From UBA2588 sp964343075 (GTDB lineage: Bacteria; Chloroflexota; Dehalococcoidia; Lucifugimonadales; UBA3495), in assembly GCA_964343075.1 (NCBI GenBank), contig CAYFGT010000008.1:1-64000 (forward strand): 64,000 nucleotides of DNA, read 5' to 3'. The notes under the pieces were generated by a model. The model saw nothing but the letters and a program-made list of their open reading frames with translations, was not told where the DNA came from and did not search any database. A program made the translations under genes and the position numbers. Shown here piece by piece: positions 61,255-64,000 of the stretch (within the stretch, counting starts at the first letter, position 1; each line of letters begins with the position of its first letter).

Positions 61255-62262
61255 CTATACTTCGGTAAGATTTTGTTCTTGTTCGCCTTGTGACTTGAAA
61301 TCGGTATTCCATAAATCCAGTATTGCTTCATCTTCTTCATTCGTAAATATTGGGCACTCTAGAGCATCAACAAAATGGTTTAGATCTTGTAGGGTTGTTA
61401 TGTTGGGTAAGACACTTACTATCGTTGGTTGCTTTAGGCAGAATAGTATCGCTGCCTGACTAATTGTACGTCCTATTTCTTCGCCATGTATAAAATCTAT
61501 TTTCTGCACCCGTTCTAATGCCCATTTTAGCCATTCGATACGCCTGTGTGACCTGTGATCGCCTTCTTTAAACACAGGAGGTTCAGTGTATTTCCCTGTC
61601 AGAGCTTCAGAAGCATGAGGCACCCTGGAAATCAATCCCACTTCTTGGTCATCTGCAATTGGGAAAAATGCTCTGGCGGGATCTTGCTCAAGTATACTGT
61701 ATATAATTTGCAAGGTGTTTACGTTACGCTCAACCATTGAAGATTCTCCTTCTTCGTACCATCCAATATCTGGTCCTAGTGCTGATCCGTAATGTAGAAT
61801 TTTCCCTTCTTGCTTTAGTTCTTCTAGTGTTTCAAAAACGTAATCCTTTTCTATGGTGTCTATTCTGGGGTTATGTAGCTGATAAATGTCTATGTAATCT
61901 GTTTTTAGTCGCTTTAGGCTTTGCTCACAAGCAAATCGGATGAATTCAGGGTCAAATTTTTGAGGTCGTTCTTGGTGCCCTATTCTAGGCGTTTTATCAT
62001 AGAAGTCATATCCGAATTTTGTAGCGATTACTATATTGTGTCTTTTATGGCCTAGGTATTTAGCTAGGACTTCCTCGCCGAACCCTTCCCCATAGGTGTC
62101 AGCGGTGTCAAAGAAATTTATACCAAGCTCAATGGCATTTTCCAGAAGGAGTCTTTTGTCGTTATCCTCAATATGCCCCCACCAATTTGTTGCTACAGTC
62201 CATGCTCCGAATCCAATTTCTGAAACCTGTATATTTGTTCTAGGAAGTGTTCTATATTGCAT
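61255..62262 (-). CDS. Aldo/keto reductase
   Basis: A 335-residue AKR with the TIM-barrel tetrad: Asp in FFDTADTYGEGFGEE, Tyr in TYG, Lys in IATKFGYDF and His in IYQLHNPR. The start MQYRTLPRTNIQVSEIGFGAW is standard. NADPH-dependent reduction of an aldehyde or ketone is expected; the substrate is unknown. It is convergent with the epimerase-like gene, one base away. Confidence 0.88.
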   Translation of the reverse strand: MQYRTLPRTNIQVSEIGFGAWTVATNWWGHIEDNDKRLLLENAIELGINFFDTADTYGEGFGEEVLAKYLGHKRHNIVIATKFGYDFYDKTPRIGHQERPQKFDPEFIRFACEQSLKRLKTDYIDIYQLHNPRIDTIEKDYVFETLEELKQEGKILHYGSALGPDIGWYEEGESSMVERNVNTLQIIYSILEQDPARAFFPIADDQEVGLISRVPHASEALTGKYTEPPVFKEGDHRSHRRIEWLKWALERVQKIDFIHGEEIGRTISQAAILFCLKQPTIVSVLPNITTLQDLNHFVDALECPIFTNEEDEAILDLWNTDFKSQGEQEQNLTEV

Positions 62263-62282
62263 ATTCCCTCAGATGAATAAAT

Positions 62283-62864
62283 TTAGACTAGTATGGATTT
62301 TATATTATTGACAGTTTGTGACAATTTTGACTCGCTAAGCACAGGATTGTGTTCTAAATCTAAATGGCTTTGCATCTCTATCCATGACTTACATCCGCCG
62401 AAATGGTCATCATAAGGGACTGATACAGGCTCGCTTAATGAGTGCACTTTTAGCAACATGACTGATAAAGGCAGAGAAGGTTTCCATCTCAGTCTGCTTT
62501 CGGCATAGTCATCCGACCAGATATGGAAAGGGGATAGTTTTATTAGCTTATCTTTGTCCGAAAGTTCTATCACTTCTATCACTTCTGCCCATGTGTTGAA
62601 AGTTACAGGATCTTGTATGGTGGTAGAATTTTGATATTTGATTAATTCGTCTTGAAATTCGGGTTTTATTAAATCTTTTGATTGGTGTTCGTATGTGGGG
62701 TAGAGAAGGAATTTATTGTGTATTACAGTGAAATGTTTGGACTCTTCACTGATGCCCCCTTTTCTTAATAACATAATTTGTTTGCCATCTGTCAGAGCAT
62801 CAACAGCAACGGCCCATTCTTTAAAAGCTATTTGGCACTTTGTGTTAGTACTTACCATACTCAT
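62283..62864 (-). CDS. DUF1802 family protein
   Basis: A 193-residue protein with the DUF1802 pattern FKEWAVAVDALTDG near the start, then QIMLLRKGGISEE. No function is known. ATG 62864 or 62858 may be the start; a G-rich run lies just upstream of both. It is 20 bases upstream of the aldo/keto reductase and 29 bases after tatD in the same direction, so the three may form one transcript. Confidence 0.75.
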   Translation of the reverse strand: MSMVSTNTKCQIAFKEWAVAVDALTDGKQIMLLRKGGISEESKHFTVIHNKFLLYPTYEHQSKDLIKPEFQDELIKYQNSTTIQDPVTFNTWAEVIEVIELSDKDKLIKLSPFHIWSDDYAESRLRWKPSLPLSVMLLKVHSLSEPVSVPYDDHFGGCKSWIEMQSHLDLEHNPVLSESKLSQTVNNIKSILV

Positions 62865-62893
62865 GTTCCCCCATATTGTATTTGATCATTGTA

Positions 62894-63658
62894 TCAAAAA
62901 TCGACAATTGATTTTAAGTTGTTAGTCGTAGTAGTCACGACTTGCTCGAAAGTCACCCCTTTTATTTCAGCAATTTTGCTCGCAATATCTACAAGATGGC
63001 GGGGTTCGGTCCAGCTTGAACGGTGCTTTTTGAAGGGTTGAGGATAGCAATCGGTCTCTAAAACAATGTTGCTTATAGGGATATTTTTGATAGTCTGTTC
63101 CAGTTCTGGTATGCGTAGTATAGGTCGCGCTATTGAAATAAAGCACCCAAGATCTATAGCTGTAAGAGCGTTTTTTAAGTTTCCTTGGAAATAGTGCATG
63201 ACTCCACCAACCAGATGAACATTTTCTTCTTTCAATATCCTGAAAACATCTTCGTGGGATTCACGTGAATGGAAGATGACTGGTTTCTTATTTGCTATTC
63301 CGATTTGAATTTGTGCTCTAAAAGCGTGTTCTTGATCTTTTTTGCTTGGTGAATTAGGCAAGTAATCCATTCCAGTTTCACTTATGCAAACTACATTATC
63401 GTTTTGCTCCACTAGTTCATTAAGGGATTCTATTGTTGTGCTGCTCAGTTTCTCGTTAACTTCAGTAGGATGTATCCCCACACCCGATTTGATAAGTGGA
63501 TATTGTTCACTTAACTTTATGCAGTTTATACTAGATTCTAAAGTTGTCCCAGCTGCAATTATCAAACCCACGTCACAACTTATCGCTCTCTCCAAGATTT
63601 CAGGGAGCTCAGATGGATTATATTGGTCAATATGAGTATGACTATCACATAGTTTCAT
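62894..63658 (-). CDS. tatD: TatD-family metal-dependent hydrolase
   Basis: A 254-residue TIM-barrel hydrolase with the metal motif DSHTHIDQY at the N-terminus, CISETGMDYL, VIFHSRES, MHYFQGN and LETDCYPQPF. Family members are DNases or quality-control nucleases. The start is ATG 63658. It is divergent from sufB, separated by about 206 bases. Confidence 0.9.
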   Translation of the reverse strand: MKLCDSHTHIDQYNPSELPEILERAISCDVGLIIAAGTTLESSINCIKLSEQYPLIKSGVGIHPTEVNEKLSSTTIESLNELVEQNDNVVCISETGMDYLPNSPSKKDQEHAFRAQIQIGIANKKPVIFHSRESHEDVFRILKEENVHLVGGVMHYFQGNLKNALTAIDLGCFISIARPILRIPELEQTIKNIPISNIVLETDCYPQPFKKHRSSWTEPRHLVDIASKIAEIKGVTFEQVVTTTTNNLKSIVDF

Positions 63659-63672
63659 TTGTATTCAATGGT

Positions 63673-63702
63673 GTTACAGATTTTGTTAATTTACTATATA
63701 AT
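63673..63702 (+). promoter_or_regulatory. Promoter candidate for sufB
   Basis: GTTACA, 18 bases and a perfect TATAAT at 63697-63702, about 160 bases before the sufB ATG. The long leader leaves room for regulation. Confidence 0.4.
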
Positions 63703-63802
63703 GCTTAGTATCAAAAAACATAGTGGCTTATAGCTTAGTTAAATATACCAAATATTACTAACTTTGAAGGCTGCAATTTGAAATTGATTTGAAAAATGAT
63801 AA

Positions 63803-63823
63803 CGAAAGCTATTTAGGCTTTCG
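63803..63823 (+). terminator. Hairpin in the sufB leader
   Basis: CGAAAGC and GCTTTCG are perfect 7-bp arms with a 7-base loop, followed by a weak T-run (GGTTTT). It may act as an attenuator or be a leader structure that responds to iron or cluster status. Confidence 0.35.
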
Positions 63824-63864
63824 TGGTTTTAACAACAGATTTCTGAAGTCGGAGAGTATTCATT

Positions 63865-64000
63865 ATGACTACGCCTAATAGTATATCAAGACACTCAACA
63901 GATTTGGATACAGAGTACAAATGGGGTTTTACCATTGATATCAATGCTGAAGTCGCCCCTAAAGGTTTAAATGAAGAAATTGTTAGATTCATATCCTTCA
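63865..64000 (+). CDS. sufB: SufB, Fe-S cluster assembly protein (start only)
   Basis: The first 45 codons from ATG 63865, cut by the window edge. The stretch EYKWGFTIDINAEVAPKGLN is the conserved SufB N-terminus (KYGFVTDIEADTIPKGL-type). GGAG about 10 bases upstream supports the start. SufB is the scaffold subunit of the SufBCD complex; sufC and sufD would be expected to the right or left of the full operon but are outside the window. Confidence 0.82.
   Translation, partial: MTTPNSISRHSTDLDTEYKWGFTIDINAEVAPKGLNEEIVRFISF

Noticed and set aside
1..64000. TGA as a general sense codon (recoded genome).
   Set aside because: Many genes here end normally at TGA, for example nadD, dgt and uvrD.
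1..64000. tRNA-Sec or other tRNA genes in the spacers.
   Set aside because: The spacers were read for cloverleaf-like arms and CCA ends; none was convincing.
1..64000. CRISPR arrays, insertion sequences or prophage genes.
   Set aside because: No regularly spaced repeats, transposase or phage frames were seen; the only long repeat is the SDR pair.

Overview
The window is a gene-dense, AT-rich bacterial chromosome segment of about 65 genes. There are no gaps above 300 bases, no rRNA, no recognisable tRNA, no insertion sequence and no CRISPR array. The gene content suggests a free-living, probably marine heterotroph of the Chloroflexota (Dehalococcoidia/SAR202-like). The hints are a two-subunit glycine decarboxylase, obg-nadD-pyrE next to dnaA, a NurA protein with an extra cysteine cluster, and many catabolic paralogs: two luciferase-like flavin monooxygenases, three acyl-CoA dehydrogenases, several SDRs, MaoC-type hydratases, an enolase-superfamily enzyme and CocE and cyclase hydrolases. 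The lineage call is inference; no marker was compared with a database.

Layout. 1-4560: tail of an unknown gene, then the glycine cleavage operon gcvT-gcvH-gcvPA-gcvPB. 4570-6556: a 3-hydroxyisobutyrate-dehydrogenase-like gene and a double hot-dog hydratase. 6698-8255: dnaA followed by a 208-base spacer that looks like the replication origin. It has four TTATCAAC(G/A) boxes and AT-rich tracts, and the C-over-G bias of the + strand changes to G-over-C there. 8256-12050: obg-nadD-pyrE, then the Fe-S helper genes ygfZ and iscA-type. 12121-20235: a flavin monooxygenase, acs, a sulfurtransferase whose catalytic cysteine codon is an in-frame TGA (a likely selenoprotein), an SDR, bifunctional rel, and trxB. 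20317-23427: purA, two small unknown genes and dgt. 23429-27385: a minus-strand catabolic operon (two hot-dog subunits, two tandem SDRs sharing a perfect 421-bp repeat, and a flavin monooxygenase).

27510-33240: a secreted HEWIHH protein, then DUF1232-hemW-selB-nurA; SelB is the elongation factor that the TGA-containing sulfurtransferase would need. 33257-39672: assorted hydrolase, transporter and acyl-CoA dehydrogenase genes. 39799-43089: small unknown genes and a PIG-L/enolase/NIPSNAP cassette. 43090-48326: GNAT, uvrD/pcrA, a class-V aminotransferase and DUF1015. 48450-54138: an arginine operon argJ-argB-argD-argG plus an aminotransferase. 54177-59031: acyl-CoA metabolism, a HIT-yqeK nucleotide pair, a Cys4-HTH regulator and a RAM-domain protein. 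59155-63658: a prenyl synthase pair, an aldo/keto reductase, DUF1802 and tatD. The window ends in the first codons of sufB.

Most interesting: (1) the TGA-at-active-site sulfurtransferase with a SECIS-like hairpin and selB in the same window; (2) the origin with variant DnaA boxes and a skew switch; (3) the perfect 421-bp repeat between tandem SDR paralogs, which indicates recent gene conversion.
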